In this document: positions 50,991 to 63,129 of the stretch, piece by piece
Position numbering within the stretch: the first letter of the stretch is position 1
Layout: every line of letters begins with the position of its first letter
Assembly (NCBI GenBank): GCA_009760855.2
Contig: WPIO01000001.1
Span: forward strand, 1,455,501-1,519,500
DNA from: Cristatella mucedo
Lineage: Eukaryota > Bryozoa > Phylactolaemata > Cristatellidae
Direction: 5' to 3'
Length of the DNA: 64,000 nucleotides
The notes under the pieces: generated by a model
The model's input: the letters and a program-made list of their open reading frames with translations, nothing else
What the model was told of the DNA's origin: nothing
Databases searched by the model: none
Position numbers and translations under genes: made by a program

Positions 50991-52009
50991 ATGCAAGATG
51001 CTCTAGGCTGCAATGATGCCAATGCTGGCACCGTTTCTGCCCTGCTTTGCTCTTTTCTCTTAGCCTCATTTCGATTTCTTGTCTTCTGGGAGAGCGTCTC
51101 CGAAAGCTTGCCGATAGCCATCGGAACGCTGCTCTTGCAAAAGATCTCTCCACAGAATGCTCTCGGCTTGGACAATTACCACTGAACAATCAACAATTAT
51201 TAAACAACCTAGCTAGAGTCAAAATAATTCTTGCTCTGCATCATCTTTCATAACATGGTTTATTCTGGCCTAGATGGGGTATAGTTTGGCCTAGCCTGGC
51301 CTATTTAACACATCGGATATAAAACGGCTATATTTAATACTGTATTACATTTTATATATTCAACCAGGATTATTAAAATGCGGAGCGAGGTATACTCTTG
51401 GCTACAACACCGGGAATAAAGATGCCCGACAGTGATTGGTGAACCGACTAGAAACCCGATCGAAGGCTCGAACAGTCAATAGTCCTGTCATGACCTCCGT
51501 CATGACCTCTACTTCTCAGAAGCACAGACGCCAAACGCGGCGTTGCAGTCGGAACTATAAATGCCTCCCTGGCTGGAAGGGAGCGGCGGCTTCGGCGGCA
51601 TAGCAAGGCCAGGCAGAGGCAGAACGGGCGATACAGAGCTGGCGATGTCGTTGAGCTCTTCTTCTGCTCTGAACTGGTCAAATGTACCTTGTTATACAGT
51701 AAGATCATGTGAGTTTTCGTTCGCTTTCCACACTGTCCGTTATGGAGTCGAGTACGCCAACTGTTCAAAACTTAGTGGATCGCCTTAGCGATGGAGACAT
51801 TGGCAACGTGCACAACTCTTGGTGGGGGTTTTCAGGCGCGTGCATAAGCTTCTTTAAGCCGGCTTGTCATCTGTTGGTATCTCTGACAATCGAAGCTGGT
51901 GCTAACTGTTAAATCGTTCGCCGGATTTATAAAGCGATACCGTAGTTTGTGAGTAAAAATAATTTAGCATTTAGAAATTTAGCTCCATCAAGAGTTAGAC
52001 CAACCATAA
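50991..52009. other. unassigned stretch
   Basis: No gene recognised. Open frames at 50991-51253 and 51448-51912 have no identifiable domain. Confidence 0.35.
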
Positions 52010-52590
52010 GTCAAGTCTCACCTTCTGTAACTCACTGCTTGCTGGTCTACCAGCTTGTGCAATCAGGAGCTTACAGTTGGTTCAAAACGCTGGAGCTGGC
52101 TCGTCTATCGTGAGTGTGGCAGTTGCCACATGACAACATATCTTGCCAACCTACTCTGACTCCCAATCAATCAGCCTATCGACCTCAAGGTTCTGTCACT
52201 TACACTTAGGTTCTTTCATTATTTGGCTCCAGCCTACCCATCTGAACTATTTCTCCACCATGCGAAGAATCGTACAGCCCGCTGTTCTGACTCCAGTCGT
52301 TCAGCAATACCTCACACGAAACTCAAAACCTTTGGAGACTGTGGCTTTAGTTCCTATGCTCCCAAAGCATGGAACTGGCTACCGAAGCAGCTCCCGACGT
52401 CCCGTCATTATGACATTTAAAAAAGCTTAATGCACACCTGTTTATTACAGCATTCCGTAGGTCTTTGTGTGCACATACCTGCTTACACTGTGACTGCTGC
52501 TTGTGTCCAATCATTTGGTAATGCTTTCTGAACTGCATCTGTGCCTAGTGAGATTCAGTTCTCTGAGGGCGCTATACAAAGGTATTATTT
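52010..52590 (+). mobile_element. diverged LINE-A-like copy A19, 3' part
   Basis: Plus strand. ORF2 C-terminal words are ctgtaactcactgcttgctg (about 52025), then gcttttagttcctatgctcc-like sequence near 52345. The 3' end is ttcagttctctgagggcgct followed by atacaaaggtattatttt. The ending GCTATACAAA is shared with A8. Confidence 0.8.
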
Positions 52591-54106
52591 TCTGCCATGT
52601 AAACCAAAGACTACTACAGGTATACCCATTACCACTAACACAATCTCGGCCTTAAACCGAGTTGGCAGTGATATATTTTCTAATTGCTAGCTCCTTGGAT
52701 TTATGTCATTGCCTTTCCTATTCTCGAATCTGGACTGGGCTCATCTTTCGGCTTAACCTAACCTATTTGCATCGTGGCATCATCAAGCTTGAAAATGCGA
52801 GCTACAACCGTCATCCTTATGCGTTCTCACAAAAACACGAGTCAGTATGAGACTACTTTCCTAATGGCCGGACAAATATTCGTCGAGGCACCTAGCAGCC
52901 AACTGCTTTGGGTCAGGGATGGCAGTGCTAAGCTAACAGCCAGCGTTATAAACAAGACGTGTTGCATGATTGCAGTTACTGAGACCATGAAATCATCTCT
53001 TAAGCTTCTGGACTCTTCAAGAAGCCACATCTACAGCTGAATCTCTCAATATACAATGCTAGCTTTGATATGATAGAACACACCTAGTATTACAGAGTAA
53101 GCTGCAGTCTTTTGAAGTCAGATCCCAAACACATCCACGTGATGGTGAATTATTTGCTTCCAAAGGCTGAGCAACTTGACTCCTGAGACTTTGGATAAAT
53201 GGCCAAAAGCTTTCAGACCATTGCTAAAACTGCCCATAGTCATGCCTGCAAAGTACGCCCATTGCAAACATGAAGTCCTCACCTTCAGTCGGCAAGGTTC
53301 CATCGATGAGGTTCCATTAATGGATTAGTCGAAATAACCATGCTCAGTAACTTCAAAGGCCTAACAACCCTTAATGATCTTCAAAACAGAATGCATTTCT
53401 ATCAGCGTGAATAAGGCATGTGTTCTGAACCATTCGAATTGGGCTTCGTTCGACCAACAACTCTTTTAGGATTTAACTATCGTTCTACTGGTGCAGTGAC
53501 GACCGATTACATTTTAGATAGATACAAGCTTATTGTTGGCTTTGTCAAGGCCCCGTCTGATTGCAATTGTGACTTCTAGTCGAAAGAGAATGAAAACCTG
53601 TCGGTCAGGCCTGTGATGTTCTGGCTGGTATTAGTTGGGTCATATAATGTCCCCTCAATGTTAGGTCATCGACTGGTAAGTCAGCAGAGGTTTAAATAGT
53701 CTGTTTACGGTTATTGCTGGTGCAGCCAATGAAACCGTTACTTTTTAAGCTCAACGATTAGGATTTCTACACTTGATAATTGCTACTAATACCACTGGCA
53801 AAAGTTGATTACATATTCCAAGTTCTGCAGTAGTCGAACTTTCTCTTATACTCCTAGTTCATTAATGTCCGTGATAACTTCACTTGGCCAGTTCGTGGTT
53901 ACACTGTGTCAACCCCTTAATGATTCTATGCAGAATGTATCGAGTTACCTCAATATTGATGAGATTAGTCAACGCCATTAGGATTCTAGTTATCAATGCT
54001 AAGACCTACTGATTGGTATCTGAATCCAAGCAACTAGCTGGTGCATCTCATTTGGTCAATTTGATGGGCCTGCTTCTGCATATTTAAAGATTATAATGGT
54101 CATCAT
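52591..54106. other. unassigned stretch before the near-full-length LINE
   Basis: No gene or repeat recognised. Open frames at 52662-53040 and 53118-53303 are not identifiable. Confidence 0.35.
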
Positions 54107-57100
54107 TCTCGCCTCCTGACATAGAGCGCTCTAACGTGCGTTCTTGTTCGTTGCAGAATTCTTCCGAAAACCGAAGTTCTTGCGAACATCGTATACGGAA
54201 ACGATACAGCTAAGACCTGTTTAAAGTTATTCTGATTGTTTTTTGACCGTAGCGCGTAAGAAATTACGTGCCTATGGACATCTAAACGCTTATCGCTTCG
54301 GGCTGCTGGGTCTCCCACGCCGGCGGCTGCATTAGCTACGCCGGCGGCTAGTAACCTACTTGTTAGTTATGGTCGTCAGCAGCTGCTATCGCTTCGTCAT
54401 CGTATATCAAATGCATTCCTAGATATTAATGTTGTTGCTAAGATTCATGAACTATGCATTAACAAAAGGAAAGCACCCTGTAGCCGCCGCGGTGGCCGGA
54501 ACCGCCAGCTTAGACGCTGCTCGTTTGGTATTCCTAGCATTGTCTCGAACCGCTTAGCACCCTCCCTGCATGCGTCACTGTAAATCTCTCAAACTTAGTG
54601 GTCATCAGGCCTGTTGTAACGCAATCGGCCAGACTTAACGCTTGCCTTTGGAATCCTCGCTCAATGTGCAATAAACCTCTAGTAATAAACGACCTTATTT
54701 CTGAAAATGGTATCGACCTGCTCGCCCTAACTGAAACTTGGCTGAAATCGATAAACTGCCCGACAATTAAAGACGCTACTCCATCTGGTTTCACGTTCTT
54801 TCGCACCCCTAGATCAATCAAAACTGGAGGTGGAGTTGCTATGATCGTGCGCTCGAAATTCAACTTCAAGCCATTTGCGGTACCCTCGAAGCAGTCTTTT
54901 GAATCAATTGTCCTGGTCTCACCCGAAAACAAGCTAGCGATAGTGGCAGTAGTCTATCGCCCACCAGGTACCAAATCCTCCTTTATCTCAGATTTCTCCG
55001 ATCTCATTTCGATTCTGTGTGCAAGAAATCGATCCTTATTCGTTATGGGTGATTTCAACGTTCACTTTGATAACTTATCTGACGCTTTCAGCACCGAATT
55101 TCGTACATTGACAGACTCATTATCTCTTGTGACTCATGTGCATGGCCCTACCCACATCAAGGGTCACACACTCGACCAAATTTTCTCATATAACTGCACT
55201 TTGTCATCACCAGTTATCACCAAATCCTGCTTATCTGACCACATGCAGATCTCATTCAATCTACAGTGTGTGCCCACATTCTCCTCTAAATAACCTGTGA
55301 ATCGCGAAACCTCAAGACCCTTGACATCGATGCTGTCCGTGCGAGCATATCTGCTTCACCTTTGCTGCTCAGTCCTCCCTCCGATCTGTCATCACTGGTA
55401 GATTGCTACAACACGATACTAGCTGACACGCTCGACGAGTTTGCACCTTTGACAAAGCGCACTGTGCGCCCCCGCCCAGACGGCCTATGGTTTACCACAG
55501 ACATTAAACTAGACAAGCCTACTAAACGAAAGCTTGAAAAGGCATACAAAAGATCCGGACTAACTGTCCATCGACAGGCATATGAAGACTACTGTAGGTC
55601 GTACCAATCGATCCTAGCAAAGGCTAAGTCTAGCTTCTATAGAAACATTGTTGAATCACAGATGCACAATCCAAAAATGCTGATGTCGACAATAAACCAT
55701 CTCCTCAACCGTTCCCAGGTTAGCTCCTTACCTGATGATCCTTGTGATGATCTAGCCGATCGCTTCTCTCGATTCTTTGTGCAGAAGATAGACAAAATCA
55801 GGGAATCCATCCCTGCGATGACAACCTTCCCACTAGAATGCTGTTCCTCGGTTCCTGGCTGCGCCTCGATGTCTGCATTTAAACAGGTCACTAGTGATGT
55901 AGTCCTAAAGCTCGTATCTCAATCAAAGAAGACAACAAGTCCACTGGACCTTATTCCCACTGTCCTGCTCCTACGTTGCATTGATCTGCTGCTGCCATGC
56001 ATAACCAACGTCATTAATATGTCATTAGCCTCAGGTCAGGTCCCAGCACCTTTCAAAAAAGCTGTAGTCAGGCCACTTCTCAAGAAAGCTACACTAGACC
56101 AAGAGAACTTAAGCAACTACCGCCCAGTCTCCCTTCTACCATTCCTATCAAAGACACTGGAACCGGTCGTGGCAGACCAGCTGAACTCGTAAATCGAAAC
56201 CTCACACCTTGCTAGTAAGTTCAGTATGACACTCAGTTGTACCTTTGCTTTGATCCCTCCCAGCCTTCGAGCACCTCAAATTCTCTCAACTCACTTGCTG
56301 CATGCATTGATGACATCCGATCATGGATGGCAGCAAATTTTCTAAAACTAAACGATGATAAAACTAACTTACTAGTTATGGGCAAACCTAGTGTTATTCA
56401 GAATTTGGAAAGGCTGACTTTCAAAATTGGCTCTGCCAGCATATCTCCAGTTGAATCAGCTCGAAATCTAGGTGTCATATTCCAAAGCGACCTCTCGTTA
56501 GACGACCACATCAGCTCCACAGTCAAATCAGCCTATTTTCAGCTTCATAACATTGCTAAAATTAGGGCTTGTTTAGATAAGGATACCACGTCCAAGTTGG
56601 TCCATGCATTCGTGACATCTCGTCTCGACTTCTGCAACTCACTGCTTACTGGCCTACCAGCATGTGCGATCAGGCGATTGCAGCTGGTGCAAAACTCTGC
56701 AGCTAGGCTTGTCTGTCGTGAGCGTCGCAGTTGCCACATTACGCCACTTCTCGCCGACCTGCACTGGCTACCAGTCAAGCAACGGATTGACTTCAAGGTT
56801 TTGTCGCTCACTTTTAGGTCCCTTCATGCTATGGCTCCAGCCTATCTTTCAGATATACTACCCCATCAGGCAAAGCATCGTATCACTCGCTTTTCGGAGT
56901 CCAACAGTCTAGAAATACCTCGTACAAACCTTAAATCCTTTGGAGACCGTGCATTTAGCTAGTATGCTCCCACAGCCTGGAACTCCCTCCCGACCTGCAT
57001 CAGAACATCCCCTGACCTGACCACATTTAAAAGAAACTTAAAAACATACCTATTTAGGACATCATTTAGTGGGTCCCTGTGATTCGTCCTCGATGTGCTT

Positions 57101-57313
57101 ATGTGTGCTGACACTGTTCATGCTGCCACTAACCACATTTGCATGCTGACCCAGTGCATGTAACCCCTAATCATGTTATTCATTTTGTTTGTTTTTCAAG
57201 CATGATTTTACTTTTACATAAATTTAGCATGATCACTTTGCAGCAAATGTAAAGCGCCTAGAAAGAGATTAAGTTCTCTGAGGGCGCTTTATCAATTGCA
57301 ATATTATTATTAT
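54107..57313 (+). mobile_element. near-full-length LINE-A (A20) with endonuclease and partly deleted RT
   Basis: This is the only copy with a 5' end. The 5' UTR is 54107-54259, and an opening frame (54260-54580) includes SYGRQQLLSLRHR and a basic patch (SRRGGRNRQLRR). After a one-base frameshift near 54580 the APE-type endonuclease follows (54598-55293) with LWNPRSM, LTETWL, GGGVA, YRPPG, GDFNVH (55048-55065) and SDHM (55234-55245). The linker and RT start are at 55362-56192 (NYRPVSLLPFLSKTL), and the ORF2 C-terminal domain at 56237-57081. The hairpin is 57251-57290, then a TTA-rich tail. Defects are stops at 55291, 56190 and about 56960, a frameshift near 55305, and about 390 bases missing at 56215 that removed the RT motifs from QSGFRANHS to FYA. 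Both ends can be compared with the short derivative at 28024. Confidence 0.93.
57251..57290 (+). other. LINE-A 3'-terminal hairpin (type copy)
   Basis: The arms aaagcgcc (57251-57258) and ggcgcttt (57283-57290) are exact complements, with an inner agaga/tctct pairing. The same fold recurs at the end of LINE-A copies on both strands and in SINE-2. In related LINEs such 3' structures are recognised by the reverse transcriptase; that role is inferred here. Confidence 0.85.
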
Positions 57314-57618
57314 TATCTAATTTTTTATGCTTAAGATAGTGACTGTTGGCCAGGGTAAGATGCATTTATGACCACGATGTGCAACATTTTTACAAGCATG
57401 AGTCATAATGAATGGGTCCAACTGGTGCTGCTATTAAAGAACCGAAGTTGTGGGTCAGACCCTTGTTAAAAGTCCAATGGATAATATTCTATTAATGTAA
57501 CTCAACAGTAGCTTCCTTTACAGCCAATATGATCCACTCATAAATGTTTGCAGCCAGCTTTCAATTACATACAGCAGCATGTGAAGCTTCCAGTAAATGG
57601 CTTAGATAAGCCATGGAA

Positions 57619-57750
57619 GCATAATACATCGCATAGTGCCCTAAGAGAAATTAATCTTTATTCAGGCGCTTTACATGTGCCTCGGGGCTCGAGCCCACGA
57701 CCTCAGCCAGACCTTGGTCTGGGTGAGCACCTCAACCACTGGACCAAACC
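57619..57750 (-). mobile_element. SINE-2 copy 3
   Basis: Minus strand. The head is ggtttggtccagtggttgag (57750 downwards), with the B-box-like ggctcgagccc at about 57694-57684. The tail aaagcgcctgaataaagatt, then ttctcttagggcactatg, matches the LINE-A terminal hairpin. It lies 300 bp downstream of LINE A20. Confidence 0.87.
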
Positions 57751-59060
57751 TGGGTTTGAGCTTGGTCAACTCAGTTTTATAACCTACAGCTAAGTAAAGT
57801 AGCCAACTGAAGCTGGCTTTGCACTATGGATTGACCAGTTTCGGGCATTAAGTGCTAATCTGGCCGATTTATGCAGGATCATCAAGCGATGTAGGGGCCA
57901 GTTTCCAAATCCAGCCCTTCGGGAATAAAAGGCGATTTAAGGAAACCTACATCCTAACCTGCACCAAGTCGATTCAAATGGCCAATTTGCGTCCTGTTAC
58001 TATTCCGAGATAGCGTTTCGAGGGTTACAAGAAGACATGGTATGAGTTCTTAGACCCCATACAAACGTAATACCCATGCTAATCCAACCCAAGCTTGGAC
58101 AACATTGACATATTAACCAGTTATAATACATAAAAACTAACATCAGACACTACAACTCAGCACGGGGGCCGCATAAGCTTTTACAATTGACAACGAATAA
58201 GTGGGCAATTTGCCCAAATGATTGCACAAGGACAGCATCTTAAAAGCCCAGCATAACGTTTTCAAATAAATTTATTGCTAAACAACCAAACGGTGCTACA
58301 TCGTACCAAAGGACGGTAGCTCTTTAAAACCGAGCGGCGAGCTTCGCATTTTACCTCTGTTAGTTAGCTCTCAGTCTACACCAGCGCCATCCTAAAAGAA
58401 ATATAACATGATGCATAATATAAACGGAAAACGGGGCTACTTTTCGATGAAAAATGATTGTCGCTGTGGAAATGTCCACATGCACATGAGCAGTGCATGT
58501 GGAAAAGTGATCACAAGCTTCACTTTAGCACCAGTCAAATGAGACAGCTGAGCACGGCTGCCCCCGCAGACAGGTGCAAGCGGCTTAACATACAGTCAAG
58601 CAGCCTAATGAAATAAGCTAAGAAAAATGTCGACAGTAAGAAATTTCTTGTAAAAGCACATAAAACACCAACACGAGCCTACTAACATGGTTCAGCGGAT
58701 ACAACCTTACACAGGCCAGCAAATAGAACGCAGATCTTGAGCAATCATATTTGACGTTAGAAAGAACCATGGATGAGAATAGAGTTGATGGAAAAGAAAA
58801 GACATACACCTAGCATGACGATGCGGTAGATTTCTCAACACAAGCCCTTACCAATCGAGCCAGGGGCTACACGTTCTACCGGAGCGGAAGTATGTGGTGA
58901 GGCAGTTGAAGTTGGACACATTGACCATTGAATATTTATTAATGATTGTGGAATAACAGCTATGGAATATTTTGTAATAAGAAAATTGTATTTTATTTCA
59001 TAGTTTTTGTGCATATCGTACTCTTAGTAGGCAGATTAGCCGGGCTCGTCGGCATCGGCA
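57751..59060. other. 5' flank of the JmjC gene, otherwise unassigned
   Basis: No repeat recognised. The last few hundred bases should contain the promoter and 5' UTR of the JmjC/cupin gene, but no TATA box or initiator could be assigned with confidence. Confidence 0.4.
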
Positions 59061-61228
59061 ATGTCCGGTCGTCCCCCACGGCGCCGCGTCGGAAGCTGTA
59101 GCCTAAGCATGCTCTACCTCTGTCATCTTCCACTGATCGCGGTGCTTACCGTTGAACTCGGCGGTGTGCAGGCCCACATTGAAAGGGCGGAGCATCCGCT
59201 TGGTCCAGGCCACCTCAAGAAGTTCGGAGAGGGCGGGCCGCAGGTGGAGGTTGATGTAGTCGAGCGGTTTCCCACAGCTGCCGATTTCTTCGAGCATTAC
59301 GCCAAGAAGTCGCGACCGCTGGTGATGAAAGAGGCCGTCAAAAACACGAATGCTTACGCCCTGTGGAAGGACGAATACTTTTTGGGACTCGAAGTGCCTG
59401 AAGCGGGTACTGTGCTCATCGAAACGAAGAAGAAGGAAAACCGGACGCAGCAAAGCATCCGTATGCCGTTCAAAGATTTCGTCGCCGTATATAATGCCAC
59501 CGACTACTATATGGTGGAGCCGGTACCGGAATTTCTGCGGTATTGGATGGCGTTGGGTCTGCATGCTACGGCGTCCATCTGAGTCTTCTCATCCTTGTAC
59601 TTAAACGGCTTCACCTAAGCAAGCTTAGGCTACTTTGGCTAGGCTCATGGGTGGCATCTTTTAGACATGCCACCCGGCGGGGGGGGGGTGGATTAGCGTT
59701 CGTTCCTGGCGTTTGGTCTAATTACATCGTCATTAGTCCTCGAGATTTGAACGCAGCAATTTTACAAACCAAGCGCTGCTACAGGGAATTTTACTCAGCT
59801 TAGACGGAGCACGGTATATCGATAGTTTAATATAAATATATAATGTAAAAATATAATTCACTTATATAGCGCCCCAAGAGAACTTAATCTCTATCCGGGC
59901 GCTTCACATATGCCTCAGGGCTCGAGCCCAAGACCTTGGTCGGGGGAGCACCTTAACCGCTAGACCAAACCATGGAGCAGGCCTTATTGACGTAGTTATT
60001 TGGACAGTGCATTGTGCCTTTCTCTCTAAGTAATGCAGATTCCCAAACTGGTAAAGTCTTGGAAGCTCGAGTTGCAGAGCAAACATGTCATCAGCCCTTG
60101 TCTCACTGTGAGTGGTGATAGTCACCCAATTTCCTAAACACCCATTTGCTATCCATATGGTGGTTTAAGTTCAACAGTTGGATTTTCTGAGTGTGATTGT
60201 TCTCTGCTTATCATCTTTTAGCACACATGGGCACCTATCCAACAGTATAGGACCTAGCATGAGATGATATTAATGAAGTTCTTTAATTGTGGTCACTATA
60301 TTTGAGTTGTTTGATATTGACAGCTTAAACTTTTTTCCAGATAATTGCATTAGGGAAAATGTACGGCCTATTGTAGATAATATACTTTCTGTTTGACTTA
60401 GCTGTTCCCATGGGCTACTGATTACCTCTTCCCATAGGAAGTGTTGTTGGCTTGTCAATTGAAGGAATTTGTGGAAAGCAGAGAGTTTATTCAGCTTCAG
60501 GTATTAAACTAATGTTGAACTAACTGAAGCTACAATTTTGTAAATGGAGTACGAAGCACATTTGGTGTGCTGCCATTGGGCAGTAACTATGACCGATTTT
60601 GAGCCTCTTAGGCTATGTATAGTTCTTTTGTAAACCGATTAGGGTGGCATTGTCCAAGTCAGTGCATTCAGGTCCTGTTGCTTTAAAAACCCTGGCTTCA
60701 ATGTAATTACAACAGAAATGTAAAACAGTAATTGATATAATGCAGGAGAGTTTGTTGTTTTAGGCATGACGTTTCCCTACCTGGCCCATTACAATGTCAA
60801 GACATGATCGACGGTCATTTGGTTGAACACGTAAGTTGCTTGGAACATAGAACTGTGCTCTGCACTGCACCACCATGCAAATGGTCTTGAGGTTTCACCG
60901 AAAGCCAGACAAGTTGCCTCTGTACATACTCCTCTCACGCAAACTCATTTGCATTGTAGATAATGTGGTTCAGCAGTGGCGGAACCAAATCGGTGGTGCA
61001 TACAGACTCTGTCGACAACATCATTTGCCTTTATAGTGGCGAAAAAGGGTTTGTCCTCATCGACCCGCATCGGTTTGGCGCTGCCACCGTGCTGGACCAC
61101 CCGGATGGCTCATATTCGTCGGTGGACGTTGACAGCGTCGACTATGATCGCTACCCGGGTTTTGCTAACGTCGAGTTTCACGTTGCTTCCCTCACCGCCG
61201 GGGACTGCCTTTTCATACCGTACAAATG
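59061..61228 (+). CDS. secretory-pathway JmjC/cupin-like protein, 5' part (exons 1-3)
   Basis: The join is 59061-59539, 60764-60830, 60960-61228, continuing beyond the window; it gives 271 codons plus two bases of a Trp codon. The start ATG has G at -3. Residues 1-38 form a signal peptide (basic start, hydrophobic 17-32, likely cut after VQA). The PLVMKEA (86-92) and YYMVEPVPEFLR (149-160) segments typify the N-terminal part of cupin_8/JmjC proteins. WFSSGGTKSVVHTD (185-198) supplies His196 and Asp198 of the Fe(II) HxD motif. GDCLFIPYKW leads to the distal His, which must lie in a later exon. Sequons N127RT and N145AT fit ER entry. The family includes 2-oxoglutarate-dependent hydroxylases; the substrate is unknown. 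Splice phases agree at both junctions, which supports the model. Confidence 0.8.
59540..60763 (+). other. intron 1 of the JmjC gene
   Basis: The donor gtattg follows ctgcg and the acceptor ttgttttag precedes gcatgac. It holds a SINE-2 copy on the opposite strand (59850-59973). Confidence 0.75.
59850..59973 (-). mobile_element. SINE-2 copy 4, in intron 1
   Basis: Minus strand. The head is tggtttggtctagcggttaa, with the B-box-like ggctcgagccc at about 59919-59929, and the tail gaagcgcccggatagagatt then gttctcttggggcgctatat, which is the LINE-A-type hairpin, followed by an AT-rich tail. Confidence 0.87.
60764..60830 (+). CDS. exon 2 of the JmjC gene (67 bases)
   Basis: Bounded by ttttag and gtaagt. 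The G completes Arg160; 22 codons follow (HDVSLPGPLQCQDMIDGHLV, then EH), ending in phase 0 for exon 3. Related proteins have a similar LP..LQC segment between the FLR and MWFSSGGTKS blocks, which is why I accept this short exon. Confidence 0.78.
60960..61228 (+). CDS. exon 3 of the JmjC gene (HTD motif)
   Basis: The acceptor cattgtag precedes ataatgtgg, and the donor gtaagc follows tacaaatg. It encodes residues 183-271 with HTD at 196-198 and the beta-strand run GDCLFIPYK. An in-frame stop directly after the donor confirms that splicing is needed. Confidence 0.82.
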
Positions 61229-61759
61229 GTAAGCTTCACACGAGGTCTGAGCAGCTGCAATGGCATGCCTATTTTTCTCATCCCAGTCGGCACCACTGGC
61301 GAGCAAGGCCTCTCCGACTGTGGCCGCCGGCATGGGCTTTGCAGGCCGACTGTGCCTTGTGCGAGTGCCCGGCTGCACCTGCTCTTCAGCTTACCAAAGT
61401 GCCGTGTTGCTTGCTGGCAGCACTATTGCCTCTCAGGGTGACTGCCAAAGCGTGATTCCCAGCCCTCGTGGTACCACGGTAGACGGTGGGCCGCAAGCAT
61501 CTTCTCTGTACCGGGTTGCTGTGAGTGCCTGCTCGTAGCATTAGTTCGGTGATCGTTTGCGTGTCACAGTCTCTGATCTGCATTTGCTGAATCTCAGTGA
61601 GCGCGACCAGGACACTCGAATCCGTTATTGATTCACGGCATCAGTTACCTACTGCTATCCCATCGTGTGTCGCATTGTCGCATGGCGGAGCTTCGTAGCA
61701 CTGCTGCCTGAGCAGGCTGGTTAGCTAGGAGTTGATTAAAAGTTTTTCCTTTACAGCAG

Positions 61760-61815
61760 CTGTGAAGTGCGAATAAAGAGGTTTTGTTCTCTTAGGGCGT
61801 TTTGCATGTCTATTA
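61760..61815 (+). mobile_element. SINE-2-like or LINE-A-like tail relic
   Basis: The sequence tgtgaagtgcgaataaagag, then ttctcttagggcgttttgc and tattattatc, matches the shared hairpin tail. gtgaag and the missing ctag favour SINE-2. Confidence 0.55.
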
Positions 61816-61924
61816 TTATCATTAGAAGAGCCACGTTGCTGCCACCTGGCATAACCCTTCTGTCTCTTATGATTGGCAGCCTCAGGCAAGAAAAAGCTTT
61901 GTCAGTACTTAGGCAAGAGATTGT

Positions 61925-62120
61925 CTCATGATACGCTGCCACTAACCGAACTTGCATGCTGACCCTGTGCATGTCACCCCTAACCATGTTATTCATTTTT
62001 ATCAAGCATGATATTACTCACCATTTAATCTCAGTTCACTTTGCGGCAAATGTAAAGCGCCTAGAAAGAGATTAAGTTCTCTGAGGGTGCTTTATCAGGT
62101 GCATTATTATTATTATTTTT
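61925..62120 (+). mobile_element. LINE-A 3' tail A21
   Basis: Starts gatacgctgccactaacc; then gcatgctgaccctgtgcatg, the hairpin aaagcgcctagaaagagatt to gggtgcttt (62053-62092), and a (TTA)n tail to about 62120. Confidence 0.92.
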
Positions 62121-63129
62121 ATTATGCTTGTGTTTTTGTTTTTGTCTTAGTGACTCGTTATTGCTTATATTTATGCAAGCTACATGCTGTTTTATGTGTT
62201 ATAAGGGGTCGAGGAACACTTAAAATGTAAGCTGCTTATGCAGCTTATTGCCTTTAAGTATGTAAGTGCATCCTTCACGATATAGCCCAATGTCATGGCA
62301 ACCTCAAGCTGAGCCTTTGTGTTTTGCATTCAACATTTTAAAGTTTGGCAAGTCTAACTCACTTGGCCGAATAGCCTGGCTAATCATTGTCTTTCTCGAA
62401 TAAAAGAAAAAGCATGTGTGCACACCTGGTCGTCTGCCTAATAAGCACTGCCATGCCCCCCCCCTCTTGGGGACAGAGCTGTTCCAAATTTATCCAGCAG
62501 AACTGTTGCAGCCACTGCTTGGGATGTTGCCTCGGACTCACAAATATAATCTAGCTGCTTGTGATCTAGTGTCTAGTGAAGTGTGGCATGTGACTGTAGC
62601 TTGTTTTTCTTTTCCCTAGCTCGTGTGCTTGCTACTCGGTTGTTCCACCGGTTGTCTCCACTTGCCGGGTCTCGGATGTAGTCCTATAGCACCAGTTTTG
62701 GGTCGCCGTGTGCATATTTTTAACCAAGTACATTTAGCTAGGTGCACGATCAGCCAGGGCAAATATGGCGTGTATTGTGGTTGCCAGATTGTTGTGCTGC
62801 TACGTTTTACTGTACACTTATGGTTCTGTTTGGTTAATACTTACTCTTTTGCCTGTCTTATGCAATCCCAGACAAGCTAACAATGTTTGACCGTAACCAT
62901 CGGGGATGTGTTAATAATATTTCTACCTGAACTACTCACTGAATGCCCCAAGCTGTGTGCCCATCTAGCTAACCGTGTCTAGCTTATCAGCTGCCCCATC
63001 CCCCCCCCCCGTGCGTCTAGCTGTTTCTACCGAAATGTACCTGATGCCAATGCTCAGGCTGCTTCCGTAGCCGTCTTATATTGATGGCTTTGACTGCCTG
63101 TTGGGTTTGCACCACCTTATCTATGTCTA
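62121..63129. other. unassigned intronic stretch
   Basis: No repeat or exon recognised. C runs lie at about 62457-62463 and 63000-63010. Confidence 0.4.

Noticed and set aside
60976..61538. Overlapping frames of 92-159 codons after exon 3
   Set aside because: They run across the splice donor at 61229 in other frames. Exon 3 in its own frame carries the conserved JmjC motifs.
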